From positions 88,412 through 152,411 of the forward strand of contig NZ_FPBK01000012.1 in assembly GCF_900116665.1 (NCBI RefSeq): a DNA stretch of 64,000 bases. The letters run 5' to 3'. Below the pieces are notes generated by a model that was not told the DNA's origin, did not search any database, and was given only the letters and a program-made list of their open reading frames with translations. The stretch comes from Pustulibacterium marinum. Lineage in GTDB: Bacteria > Bacteroidota > Bacteroidia > Flavobacteriales > Flavobacteriaceae. Position numbers and translations under genes: made by a program. Positions 1 to 6,624 of the stretch are shown here, piece after piece; position 1 is the first letter of the stretch; every line of letters starts with the position of its first letter.

Positions 1-667
1 TTAATTCATTAATGTCAACGTCTATAAAATTTTCTGAATCATAAGTTTCATAAGAATCTGATATAAATGTATTTTCAGTCAAATCATAATCCAATTTTTT
101 CCAATCTGAATAAAAATGTTTCCATTCGGTTAAGTCGCAATGAGGACCTTCGTTCATTATAGTAATACTGTTTTCATATCTTTGGAAAACCTCTATTTTT
201 TTGTATTTAGATTGTTTGATTTTTATTTTTTTCCCTTCTGGTGTTTCTCCAAGTTCTAACGAAACTTTTGCAGTATCAATATGAACTGTTTTTAAGGTTT
301 CATTTTCATCCCAAACCTCTAATTCCATTTGCAGGGAAAAATCCCGAAATTTGATTTCTATTCTTTTCTTCAGTTCATCTGATGTCAAAAAACCATTAAA
401 TACATACCCTTTTTGATTTCCATCGACTTCTTCTACTTCAACCCAACTTCCGCTAATGTCTTTACCTTCATCTTTGATTGTTAAATTGAATTCAGTTTCC
501 GTTATAATGTAAACTCTTGTTCCGTATTCAAGTTTTCCAATTCTTTTAGAACATGTTTCTGGCTTTTCTCTTACAATTAGCCCACTATCAGCATGAACAT
601 ACTGAATTTGTTGTCCAAAAATAGCATTGGTCAAAATCAATAGCAAAATGGTAAGTACGTTTTTCAT
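1..667 (-). CDS. Secreted SH3-like domain protein (C-terminus outside window)
   Basis: The frame starts at an ATG complementary to 665-667 and stays open to the window edge, so about 222 residues are visible and the C-terminus is missing. The N-terminus (MKNVLTILLLILTNAIFGQQ) is a clear Sec signal peptide. Residues about 25-95 look like a bacterial SH3 (SH3_3) domain: a GLIVREKP start, a GKLEYGTRVYII strand, and GSWVEVEE followed by KGYVFNGFL. The rest is charged and unrecognised. Such proteins are periplasmic or outer-membrane facing. It is the last visible gene of the left minus-strand array, separated from the next gene upstream by a type I boundary repeat. The function is unknown. Confidence 0.75.
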   Translation of the reverse strand, partial: MKNVLTILLLILTNAIFGQQIQYVHADSGLIVREKPETCSKRIGKLEYGTRVYIITETEFNLTIKDEGKDISGSWVEVEEVDGNQKGYVFNGFLTSDELKKRIEIKFRDFSLQMELEVWDENETLKTVHIDTAKVSLELGETPEGKKIKIKQSKYKKIEVFQRYENSITIMNEGPHCDLTEWKHFYSDWKKLDYDLTENTFISDSYETYDSENFIDVDINEL

Positions 668-679
668 CCTAATAGTTAC

Positions 680-815
680 CTAATTCATTTATATACTAAA
701 CAAGATACAACTTTTAGACCACTCCACGGATATTCTATAAAAACAAAGCCGCTCAAAAGTGACTTGAGAAGCCAACCCTTAACTTTTAGCAAAGAGTTGC
801 GCAACAGTGTTGGGC
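680..815 (-). repeat. Type I boundary repeat, copy L1
   Basis: On the minus strand it reads GCCCAACACTGTTGCGCAAC, then a TTTGCTAAAAGTT box, a TTTTGAGCGGCTTTG segment, and ends with AAAAGTTGTATCTTGTT next to the downstream gene. The same series recurs at 2082-2205, 3590-3720, 4372-4500, 50945-51105, 57655-57775, 58757-58880 and 60612-60768. Confidence 0.85.
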
Positions 816-824
816 GTTCGTTTT

Positions 825-1475
825 TTAATATGACACAGACATAAAACTTGTGCCATTTTCGTAATTATCTAAAAATTCTTTTTTGAAGCTTTCTTTTCTC
901 AATTCAAAATCAGCTTTTGGTTCATAAGGCTTTTTTCTACTCACACATTTATTTGCGTATTCGAAATCAGATTTTAAAGCATATTCATAAATATCATTGT
1001 TGCAAAATCTTTTCCAAAGATTTTCGTTCATTCCTTTTCTTTGGTAAGCAACTTGATGGTAGTAGAAACCTTCTCTTTTTTCGATTTTATAGTAATTCAA
1101 TACTTTCCATTTATTCAATACACTTTCCCCAAAGTGCCTTTTAGAATCATTCAAGCCCTTTCCGCTTTCGTATGCTTTCAGGTTTCTGTTCAAACTGTTA
1201 TCGTTTAATAGTATTTTATAGTCAGTACTTGAGAAGTGATTATTTACATATTCAATATCATTTTTCTCCTCTACAATGATAACTGTTTCCATTATTATTG
1301 GACAATCAATAGCTTGAATGAAATTCTTAAAATGTTCAAATGGCACATTAAAGTCAGAAAAACTTTCTCTAGTTTCAGCACCAAACATTCCTCGAATCTC
1401 TCCGCCAATATTTATCAATTCAGAATTTTTGGGAAGTTCTAATGTTGCTTTGTAATGTGTGATGTCTAATCCCAT
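825..1475 (-). CDS. Conserved hypothetical protein, MGLDITHY type
   Basis: About 216 residues starting MGLDITHYKATLEL. An in-frame ATG lies 14 codons upstream (1517), but that extension runs through the boundary hairpin at 1493-1543, so the start at 1475 is preferred. There is no signal peptide or membrane segment, so the protein is probably cytoplasmic. It is rich in Lys, Asn, Tyr and Phe, with an aromatic stretch near GFYYHQVAYQRKGM. The MGLDIT opening is familiar from uncharacterised proteins found near phage or accessory genes, but I cannot assign a function. It is a single-gene module with boundary elements on both sides. Confidence 0.7.
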   Translation of the reverse strand: MGLDITHYKATLELPKNSELINIGGEIRGMFGAETRESFSDFNVPFEHFKNFIQAIDCPIIMETVIIVEEKNDIEYVNNHFSSTDYKILLNDNSLNRNLKAYESGKGLNDSKRHFGESVLNKWKVLNYYKIEKREGFYYHQVAYQRKGMNENLWKRFCNNDIYEYALKSDFEYANKCVSRKKPYEPKADFELRKESFKKEFLDNYENGTSFMSVSY

Positions 1476-1492
1476 TTCTTTTTTTAAATGAC

Positions 1493-1543
1493 GCCCAACC
1501 GTTTGGCAAAACTGCATTTTAATGCGGTTTTGGTGTTGTTGGC
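1493..1543 (-). other. Compact attC-like hairpin between two genes
   Basis: The outer boxes GCCCAAC (1493-1499) and GTTGGC (1538-1543) are complementary apart from one bulged base. The inner arms CAAAACTGCATT and AATGCGGTTTTG pair with a single T-G. The whole 51-bp element fits between the stop of one gene (1550) and the start of the next (1475). In gene orientation the right-hand box is GTTGGGC, which matches the integron core consensus GTTRRRY. Confidence 0.55.
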
Positions 1544-1549
1544 ATTTTG

Positions 1550-2059
1550 TTATATCATTAATTTTTCTTCAAATTCCTTTAGTTCAATCTCAGTCTTAAT
1601 TTTGGTATATTCACCGTAAGCTTTTTGCTTTTCAATATCAACTTTCAGATAGTCGGTATTGCAACTGAAAAAGTCGTAGTCTATTGATTTTTCTCCTTTT
1701 AATTTATATACTCTTAGAAGATTAGGAGCAATAAGGTAATGCTCTCCAATCTTGAAATTGGAAATATATGGTCTACATTTTGCCCCGTTATCTCCCCATA
1801 TTTTAATGGTATTTCGAGTTTCTTTTCCTTTATATTTCTTGATTATTTCAACTGTCATTGAATATGGCATTTTCCCTTCATATCCCATAATTTCATCATC
1901 CAAATAATCATCATAAGATATTACTTTAATCAAAGCCACAAATTCTGAATTATTTGAAATTGAACTAAACGAACAATCACCAGTACATTCACAATCGCAA
2001 GCAAATACCTGAAAGGTTGAGAATAGAATCAAAGTCATTACGAGAATAAGTGATTTCAT
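1550..2059 (-). CDS. Secreted NTR/TIMP-like cysteine-rich protein
   Basis: 169 residues. The signal peptide (MKSLILVMTLILFSTFQVFA) is followed at once by Cys21, Cys23, Cys25 and Cys29, then a beta-rich region with VEIIKKYKGKETRNTIKIW, a cysteine in GAKCRPY, a KIGEHYLIAPNLL strand and a late cysteine in FFSCNTDY. This order (Cys at the mature N-terminus, yKG strand, C...F..G..YLI, late Cys) is that of netrin/TIMP-like domains common in Bacteroidota. It is probably periplasmic or a surface lipoprotein, although VFAC is a poor lipobox. The assignment is by pattern, not by search. It is a single-gene module with a compact hairpin downstream and a type I repeat upstream. Confidence 0.65.
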   Translation of the reverse strand: MKSLILVMTLILFSTFQVFACDCECTGDCSFSSISNNSEFVALIKVISYDDYLDDEIMGYEGKMPYSMTVEIIKKYKGKETRNTIKIWGDNGAKCRPYISNFKIGEHYLIAPNLLRVYKLKGEKSIDYDFFSCNTDYLKVDIEKQKAYGEYTKIKTEIELKEFEEKLMI

Positions 2060-2081
2060 CTTTTATTTTTTAATGTTTGCC

Positions 2082-2205
2082 AACTCGTTTTGCATGAACA
2101 AGATACAACTTTTAGACCACTCCACGGATATTCTATAAAAACAAAGCCATTCAAAAGCGACTTGAGTAACCAACTCTTAACTTTTACCAAGGGATCGGAC
2201 AATGC
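2082..2205 (-). repeat. Type I boundary repeat, copy L2
   Basis: Full-length copy of the type I element (plus-strand segments AACAAGATACAACTTTTAG, GATATTCTATAAAAACAAAG and AACTTTTACCAAGG). It fills the space between two minus-strand genes. Confidence 0.85.
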
Positions 2206-2214
2206 TTACTGTTA

Positions 2215-2787
2215 TTATATGGTTTTTTTATATTTTCTTTTTTCTCTTACGCTAAATATGATTCCACATATTAATCCTATCAGTCCGCCTAGATAGCTAA
2301 AATTGTGCATAGAACCAACCATTATAAAGTTTCCGCGTTCAATTACATTATCAGGTAAAAACCAAATTGGAGGATTTTCTACTAGAAACATTTTACCATA
2401 AAGAAGTCCAATGAAACCAGTCAATAATGCTATTCCGGTTGTCAAAACGATTGATTTTGAAGTAGCTTTAAACATCTCTTTTCCGTTTCGATGAATTAAT
2501 CCGATGAGTCCGAGAAAAATTCCAATTATTAAACCCACCCACCAAGTCGCTAAAATTCCAACAATTGCAGCTCCAAATCTAGGGTTGTTTAGTATAATTT
2601 CTGGTGCTTTCCCAGTTCTAATATTCTGTCCTAATCCCCAGTTTTCAAGCCCAAATTGTACGAATTTAAACTTTGTATAATACTCTTCTGATATTGAATA
2701 GGTTATTTGATCATGAAGAATCCCGTAAATCCCACCCAGAAATGGTGCAATTATCAGTATCAATATGAATGCTACTATTTTTTTCAT
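2215..2787 (-). CDS. Four-helix integral membrane protein, unknown
   Basis: 190 residues. Hydrophobic segments lie at about 4-24 (KKIVAFILILIIAPFLGG), 72-98 (AAIVGILATWWVGLIIGIF), 112-130 (SIVLTTGIALLTGFIGLLYG) and 160-182 (FSYLGGLIGLICGIIFSV), with a basic C-terminus (REKRKYKKTI). There are no catalytic motifs. It is probably an inner-membrane protein and no family is recognised. It is another single-gene unit of the left array, with a type I repeat downstream and a type V repeat upstream. Confidence 0.7.
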   Translation of the reverse strand: MKKIVAFILILIIAPFLGGIYGILHDQITYSISEEYYTKFKFVQFGLENWGLGQNIRTGKAPEIILNNPRFGAAIVGILATWWVGLIIGIFLGLIGLIHRNGKEMFKATSKSIVLTTGIALLTGFIGLLYGKMFLVENPPIWFLPDNVIERGNFIMVGSMHNFSYLGGLIGLICGIIFSVREKRKYKKTI

Positions 2788-2804
2788 TTGCTTTTATCAA
2801 TGAC

Positions 2805-2880
2805 ATACAATTGTCTCGGCTATAAATAGTTGCGTGGTTTAGCACTTTGCTATAGATGATGTTGTGCTTTCGTGCTTTTA
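2805..2880. repeat. Type V boundary repeat (short copy)
   Basis: Contains GTTGCGTGGTTTAGCACTTT and ATGTTGTGC, shared with the longer copy at 6120-6250. It lies between two minus-strand membrane-protein genes. Confidence 0.6.
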
Positions 2881-2902
2881 AACAGTAATTTTCAAAATAA
2901 TA

Positions 2903-3112
2903 CTAATTTGATTTATCTATTGGTAAATTTCGATTTTCGTTATCATTATGTGATATTTTCCAAACTGCACGAATTATAACATACAAAAGAAAGCATCCGA
3001 TATAAGTACGTAGTTGACTTCCATTGTCATATTTAATATTCAGGATTGATATCGTAAAAATAAATAAAATAGATATTCCTGCTGTAATCAATATTTTTTT
3101 CACTTTATTCAT
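2903..3112 (-). CDS. Small two-helix membrane protein
   Basis: 69 residues with two hydrophobic helices, at about 7-24 (ILITAGISILFIFTISIL) and 38-52 (YIGCFLLYVIIRAVW), and a polar tail (SHNDNENRNLPIDKSN). The gene stands alone between a type V and a type I-like element, as its neighbours do, and this supports it being real despite its size. No family is recognised. Confidence 0.55.
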   Translation of the reverse strand: MNKVKKILITAGISILFIFTISILNIKYDNGSQLRTYIGCFLLYVIIRAVWKISHNDNENRNLPIDKSN

Positions 3113-3129
3113 ATTTTCCGTTTATTTAA

Positions 3130-3230
3130 ATTACTGCTAACTCGTTTATATTATGATCAAGATACAATTTTTTATACAATTGTAAACTTTTATTTCAAAA
3201 AAAATCTTACAAACAGCTTTATAAAAACAA
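3130..3230 (-). repeat. Type I boundary repeat, half copy
   Basis: Only the promoter-proximal half is present. On the minus strand it reads ATTGTATCTTGATCATAATA then AACGAGTTAG, preceded by a TTTTTTTTGAAATAAAAG segment shared with 8262-8345 and 44126-44203. Confidence 0.7.
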
Positions 3231-3500
3231 TAATCGTACACTCCAAAAAGTAGTTTTGTAGAAAAAGTATGAGCATGGTTTCATCTCCTAGCTAAGATCT
3301 AATGGAATATCCTCTGTATGTTAGGTTAATTACTGATAGGCAGCACACATGCTTGGTGCTTATAGAAGCAAGTGCATCGTTCTTAGAGCGAGGCTTTTTT
3401 GTTATTAATACAATAAAAACCAATACAACAATTAAGTTATAAAAAAAAGCAACACTAGAAGATACTTTGGTAGTCGCTTCAATAACTTTACGTTCAGTCC
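3185..3500 (-). repeat. Duplicated segment of about 300 bp, copy A
   Basis: It aligns almost throughout with 8330-8620. Shared stretches include GGCAGCACACATGC, a TCTTAGAGCGAGGCTT block and AATACAATAAAAACCA. Differences are scattered, and copy B has at least one extra base. Confidence 0.75.
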
Positions 3501-3534
3501 CAAGGGAATTTCTTTTCGGTTTGTCCAAATGCAA
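3292..3534 (-). CDS. Possible small one-helix membrane protein, copy A of a duplicated pair
   Basis: 80 residues with one hydrophobic segment (VAFFYNLIVVLVFIVLITKK) followed by a conserved basic and Cys-containing tail (PRSKNDALASIST, VCCLSV, TYRG). The same frame is open in the duplicated segment at 8409-8699, with both synonymous and non-synonymous differences. The two frames diverge near the C-terminus through a one-base insertion in the other copy. It could be a real small membrane protein, or a frame kept open by chance inside a structured repeat; the tail region is rich in small hairpins. The call is tentative. Confidence 0.35.
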   Translation of the reverse strand: MHLDKPKRNSLGTERKVIEATTKVSSSVAFFYNLIVVLVFIVLITKKPRSKNDALASISTKHVCCLSVINLTYRGYSIRS

Positions 3535-3589
3535 AAGTGGAGATCAGACTTAAAATGAATATGTGGATTTGTTTTTTCAACTGTTTGCC

Positions 3590-3720
3590 AACTCGTTAAT
3601 ATTATGAAGAAAATATAACTTTTTCTTCTACTTCACGGATATTCTATAAAAACAAAGCCATTTAAAAGCGACTTGTGTAAACCAGATCCAGGCTTTTACC
3701 AAGAAGTTGTGTAAGAATTA
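3590..3720 (-). repeat. Type I boundary repeat, copy L3
   Basis: Full type I element between the small membrane ORF and the T9SS protein gene. The hairpin region reads CATTTAAAAGCGACTTGTG and the end box is ACCAAGAAGTTGTG. Confidence 0.85.
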
Positions 3721-3727
3721 GCGTTAG

Positions 3728-4363
3728 CTACATTGATTTATAGATTATTTTTTTCGAAACTGCTAAATGGTCAGAGATAAACTTAAGAATATAAATTCCA
3801 TTGCTCAACTTGAACTCACTGAATTCGATAAGATTTAAATTCTCGATTTCTTTAGAATACATTAGTTTTCCAGTTATATCATAAATTTTTAAACTCTTAA
3901 AAGCTGTTGTATGATCAATTTGAATGTATGAGTTATCAGAAACGGGATTAGGATATATTTTAATTCCTTTTGCCAAATCAAATTCATCTCGTCCAAGTAG
4001 AATTTCGCAATAAGGTTCTACCCAATCAAATGACTCCGAAAAGGCAATTAAAAAAGCGTTCATTGCGTTAGAGTCAGAAACTACGGTGACAACTTTTTGT
4101 GAACTTCCAACTTGAGATGAAGGGAAAGATAGCGAAACTTCTGTAATTGAAGTATTTAAAAAATCCAATTCCGAAGTGGAGGGATTGCTGTTAGTTATAA
4201 GATGATTTATAAAATCGGTTTTATTAAAATCCGAATCAGGAATATTATCTGTTATAAGTCCAACATAGTTTCTGTAATATCCATCTTGCCAAACACAAGT
4301 AGTGTCTTGAGCAAAACTCTGTAAAGAAAACAGAATTGTTAATATGAGTACCATTTTTTTCAT
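3728..4363 (-). CDS. Secreted protein with T9SS type A sorting domain
   Basis: 211 residues. The Sec signal peptide (MKKMVLILTILFSLQSFAQ) is followed by an unrecognised region of about 110 residues. The final 75 residues are a type IX secretion tail: IKIYPNPVSDNSYIQI, FKSLKIYDITGKLMYS and a SNGIYILKFIS strand. The product should cross the outer membrane through the T9SS and be cleaved or anchored at the surface. The passenger part is small, with two cysteines (CVWQDGY, PYCEILL), and its role is unknown. It is a single-gene module with type I repeats on both sides. Confidence 0.85.
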   Translation of the reverse strand: MKKMVLILTILFSLQSFAQDTTCVWQDGYYRNYVGLITDNIPDSDFNKTDFINHLITNSNPSTSELDFLNTSITEVSLSFPSSQVGSSQKVVTVVSDSNAMNAFLIAFSESFDWVEPYCEILLGRDEFDLAKGIKIYPNPVSDNSYIQIDHTTAFKSLKIYDITGKLMYSKEIENLNLIEFSEFKLSNGIYILKFISDHLAVSKKIIYKSM

Positions 4364-4371
4364 AATTGTGG

Positions 4372-4500
4372 CTAACTAGTTAATATAATGAACAAGATAT
4401 AACTTTTTCTTCAACTTCACGGCTATTCTATAAAAACAAAGCCATTTAAAAGTGACTTGAACACCAGATCCCAGCTTTTACCAAGGAGTTGTGTAACGGT
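4372..4500 (-). repeat. Type I boundary repeat, copy L4
   Basis: Full type I element. Its outer end on the minus strand, GCTAACAAAGATGGCAACCG then TTACACAACTCCTTGG, almost repeats the start of the copy at 58757 on the plus strand. Confidence 0.85.
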
Positions 4501-4711
4501 TGCCATCTTTGTTAGCGTTAGTTTTTATTTCTTCAATTATTTCAAAATTTAATAATCCATTTTTCAGGACAAGAGTTATTGAGTCGCCTATAGATGTACT
4601 TTGATATAGAATTTCATCTACAACTAAGTCCTTCGAATGGTCTTTGTCAATTGGAATAGTTAATTGATAATTGAGGCTCTTTGATCTTCTTTTCTTTATT
4701 GCATTTGGCAC
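4478..4711 (-). pseudogene. 5'-truncated hypothetical gene abutting a group II intron remnant
   Basis: An open frame of 77 codons with a plausible interior (LNYQLTIPIDKDHSKDLVVD, SIGDSITLVLKNG, LNFEIIEEI). Its first codons lie antisense to the reverse-transcriptase remnant that starts near 4697, and its last codons run into the type I repeat. The original 5' end therefore seems to have been lost when intron sequence arrived or was deleted. The visible part has no signal peptide or membrane segment. It is probably a broken single-gene cassette. Confidence 0.5.
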
Positions 4712-4906
4712 GATTGGAAGAAACCCGAACGCAAACGGAAAAACCTAATTCGTTTGGGCATACCCCAAGGACAAGCCTATGCATGGAGTCGAACCAATAT
4801 GGGAGGTTGGGCCGTAGCTAAAAGTCCTATTCTACGAACGACAATAACGCAATCTAAATTACAGAAAAGAGGTTATTTAAGTATGCTAACATACTATAAG
4901 GGTTAA
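4697..4906 (+). pseudogene. Group II intron reverse transcriptase/maturase, C-terminal remnant
   Basis: Translation of the plus strand gives CIWHDWKKPERKRKNLIRLG, then IPQGQAYAWSRTNMGGWAVA, then KSPILRTTITQSKLQKRGYL and SMLTYYKG, ending in TAA at 4904-4906. This is the maturase (domain X) C-terminus of group II intron-encoded proteins: the CIWxxWKKP, LGIPxxxAxxWxxT, SPIL and GYLS blocks are all present. The reverse-transcriptase domain and the intron 5' part are absent. Stop-free readthrough and the intact RNA 3' end behind it suggest a recent deletion. It lies opposite in orientation to the surrounding array genes. Confidence 0.85.
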
Positions 4907-4998
4907 TATCATTTTTGAACCGCCGTATACGCGACCCGTACGTACGGTGGTGTGAGAGGTGCACCGTGGACTTATCGTTCACGGCCGTCTACTCGATT
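4907..4998 (+). ncRNA. Group II intron 3' end, domains V and VI
   Basis: Downstream of the maturase stop, ACCGCCGTA (4919-4927) pairs with TACGGTGGT (4943-4951) around a CG-rich loop, as in domain V. Next comes GTGAGAGG and a second hairpin, CCGTGGAC (4964-4971) with GTTCACGG (4977-4984), as in domain VI. The intron 3' boundary is probably within 4985-4998. Confidence 0.75.
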
Positions 4999-5016
4999 AG
5001 CAAACGTTGTTTGTAT

Positions 5017-6093
5017 TCATTTTTTTATAAATTTTAATCTGTTACCATTGTCAAGTTCTATAAAAAATAATCCATTACTTAAACTTTTAACATCAATTTT
5101 TTCATTGACAGAGATAGTTCCTTTTAGAACTTCCTTTCCTGAAACATCATAAATAATAAATGCTTCTTTGCTTCTTATTCCTGAAATTGAGATCTCATTA
5201 AAAGTTGGATTTGGATGAATTTTGTAACTATTAGAGGAAAAAGAGTTTTCGCCTACTGATAGCGTAACTAAATCACTTACATTTTCGATTTTGTAAATAT
5301 TATTAAACCCTGTTATAAATAAGTCATTATTTAATAAAGCAATATCATTAAATGCCGTGTACGAAGTATTTAATAGTAAAGCGTTAGGTGGTAATGTAAC
5401 ATCTTGGCTATAAATTTTACCATTAAATCGTTTAGCTATAAATAAAATATCGTCATCAAATACTAAGCCCCTTGAGGAACCTACATTTGATACCTGATTA
5501 GGATTTGGTGCCGCTTCTGTAATGTTAATTTTTTGAATATAGTATTGATTGGAAAAATACAATTCGTTTCCCTTAAATACTAAATCATATGGTGAATTTA
5601 AATCGCTTGCAACATTTATCATCACGGGTGTTGTATCCGTAATATTGATTTTTGAAATTTTACTACCAGCTGCAACAGTAAAATATAATTCATTACCATG
5701 AATAGCCATTCCTTCTACTCTGCTATTCACATTTATAATATCTATTATGTTAGGAGTATTTTCCGTAATGTCTATTTTAGAAATTGTATAGCCATGTGAA
5801 AAGTACAGATAGTTATCTTTAAAAACCATACCCCCAGGTAAGCTTGGTAAATTTACAACATCGATAATTGTAGGCGTACTTTCGGTAATGTCTATTTTAG
5901 ATATTTTATAAATATCATCATAGGGATTATTCCAAATCTCCTCCCACCATGATGAAAAATAAAGATCATTACCATAAAATGCTAAACTAATTGTCTCAGT
6001 CATATCATTATCTGTAACAAATTCAGTAACAACTTGAGCATTAAGCTCAGTATAGGTTAAAAAGAAAATAAAAAAAGTATATATAAACTTCAT
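5017..6093 (-). CDS. T9SS-exported protein with propeller-like repeats
   Basis: 358 residues. The signal peptide (MKFIYTFFIFFLTYTELNAQ) is followed by four to five repeats of about 45 residues with the signature YKISKIDITESTPTIIDVV and a GNDLYFS or DNYLYFS strand. This is typical of beta-propeller proteins. The last 75 residues form a T9SS sorting tail (YKIHPNPTFNEISISGI, EAFIIYDVSGKEVLKG, LSNGLFFIELDNG). The protein is likely secreted or surface-attached and may bind a ligand. No catalytic motif is seen. Its 3' end lies just beyond the 3' end of the group II intron remnant, so the intron inserted immediately downstream of this gene. Confidence 0.85.
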   Translation of the reverse strand: MKFIYTFFIFFLTYTELNAQVVTEFVTDNDMTETISLAFYGNDLYFSSWWEEIWNNPYDDIYKISKIDITESTPTIIDVVNLPSLPGGMVFKDNYLYFSHGYTISKIDITENTPNIIDIINVNSRVEGMAIHGNELYFTVAAGSKISKINITDTTPVMINVASDLNSPYDLVFKGNELYFSNQYYIQKINITEAAPNPNQVSNVGSSRGLVFDDDILFIAKRFNGKIYSQDVTLPPNALLLNTSYTAFNDIALLNNDLFITGFNNIYKIENVSDLVTLSVGENSFSSNSYKIHPNPTFNEISISGIRSKEAFIIYDVSGKEVLKGTISVNEKIDVKSLSNGLFFIELDNGNRLKFIKK

Positions 6094-6119
6094 AAGTTCG
6101 TTTTTTAATGTTTACTAAC

Positions 6120-6250
6120 GTGTTTGTGTATGATTTCGTTGCGTGGTTTAAGCACTAAATTTAGTAAATAAAAACTAAATAGAAAATCCGCGAGGATTTT
6201 CGTAAGTAGGCTAGAACTAGCAATAAATTATATATGTTGTGCCTGTTGCA
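6120..6250. repeat. Type V boundary repeat (long copy)
   Basis: Begins CGTTGCGTGGTTTAAGCAC and contains the palindrome GAAAATCCGCGAGGATTTTC, then GGCTAGAACTAGC and ATATATGTTGTGCCTG. A shortened copy lies at 2805-2880. I recall similar elements from other flavobacterial genomes, but could not check this. Confidence 0.65.
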
Positions 6251-6313
6251 CAAGTTAGCAAAAAATCTCCACCCATTTTAAGGTGCAACCGTTATTTTTT
6301 CGTGTCTTACTGT

Positions 6314-6532
6314 ATGCAAGGTAAAAAGATCGTACAAGAAGCATTGTTTACCCAGTTTCTGCTCAGTGACCATGTGTCTGAAAACAATTTGTATTGAAGC
6401 TTGCAACACCAGCAAAAAAACATAGTAATCAGGGAAACACACCGCCTGCTTACAATGGCCATAAAAGCCTTTCTAAAAGCCCATAATCTGCTTGTAAGCC
6501 TTCCACAAACCCAGAAAATCAACTACCACTAA
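6314..6532 (+). pseudogene. Internally deleted transposase remnant (IS1182-like N-terminus)
   Basis: The plus strand reads MQGKKIVQEALFTQFLLSDH, then VSENNLY and a stop. The same frame continues with a basic Leu-rich segment (TMAIKAFLKAHNLLVSL) to a TAA at 6530. The opening resembles the MQGKK...LF..F.L...VPENNFY start of IS1182-family transposases. The body is missing, so this looks like an N-terminal piece fused to a C-terminal piece by deletion. Family assignment rests on the first 28 residues only. Confidence 0.45.
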
Positions 6533-6560
6533 AAACAAAAAAGTCGCTCAAAAGCGACTT
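6530..6560 (-). terminator. Rho-independent terminator of the protease gene
   Basis: The minus strand folds AAGTCGCT-TTTG-AGCGACTT, a perfect 8-bp stem, followed by TTTTTTGTTTTTAG. It lies about 65 bp past the stop at 6625 and inside the type I repeat. This suggests the repeats carry the terminator of the upstream gene. Confidence 0.8.
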
Positions 6561-6620
6561 GTATAAACCAACCACTAACTTTTACCAAGAAGTTGTGCAA
6601 CAGCTACCGTTGTGCGTAGT
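6530..6620 (-). repeat. Type I boundary repeat, gene-distal half
   Basis: Only the terminator-bearing half is present: the hairpin at 6541-6560, then (plus strand) AACTTTTACCAAGAAGTTGT and GCAACAGCTACCGTTGTGCG directly before the protease gene stop. The other half seems to have been replaced by the transposase remnant. Confidence 0.75.
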
Positions 6621-6624
6621 TATT

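Noticed and set aside
2090..2296. A 68-codon open frame on the plus strand
   Set aside because: It is the translation of a type I repeat; the same peptide parts recur wherever the repeat occurs, and the gene downstream is on the other strand.
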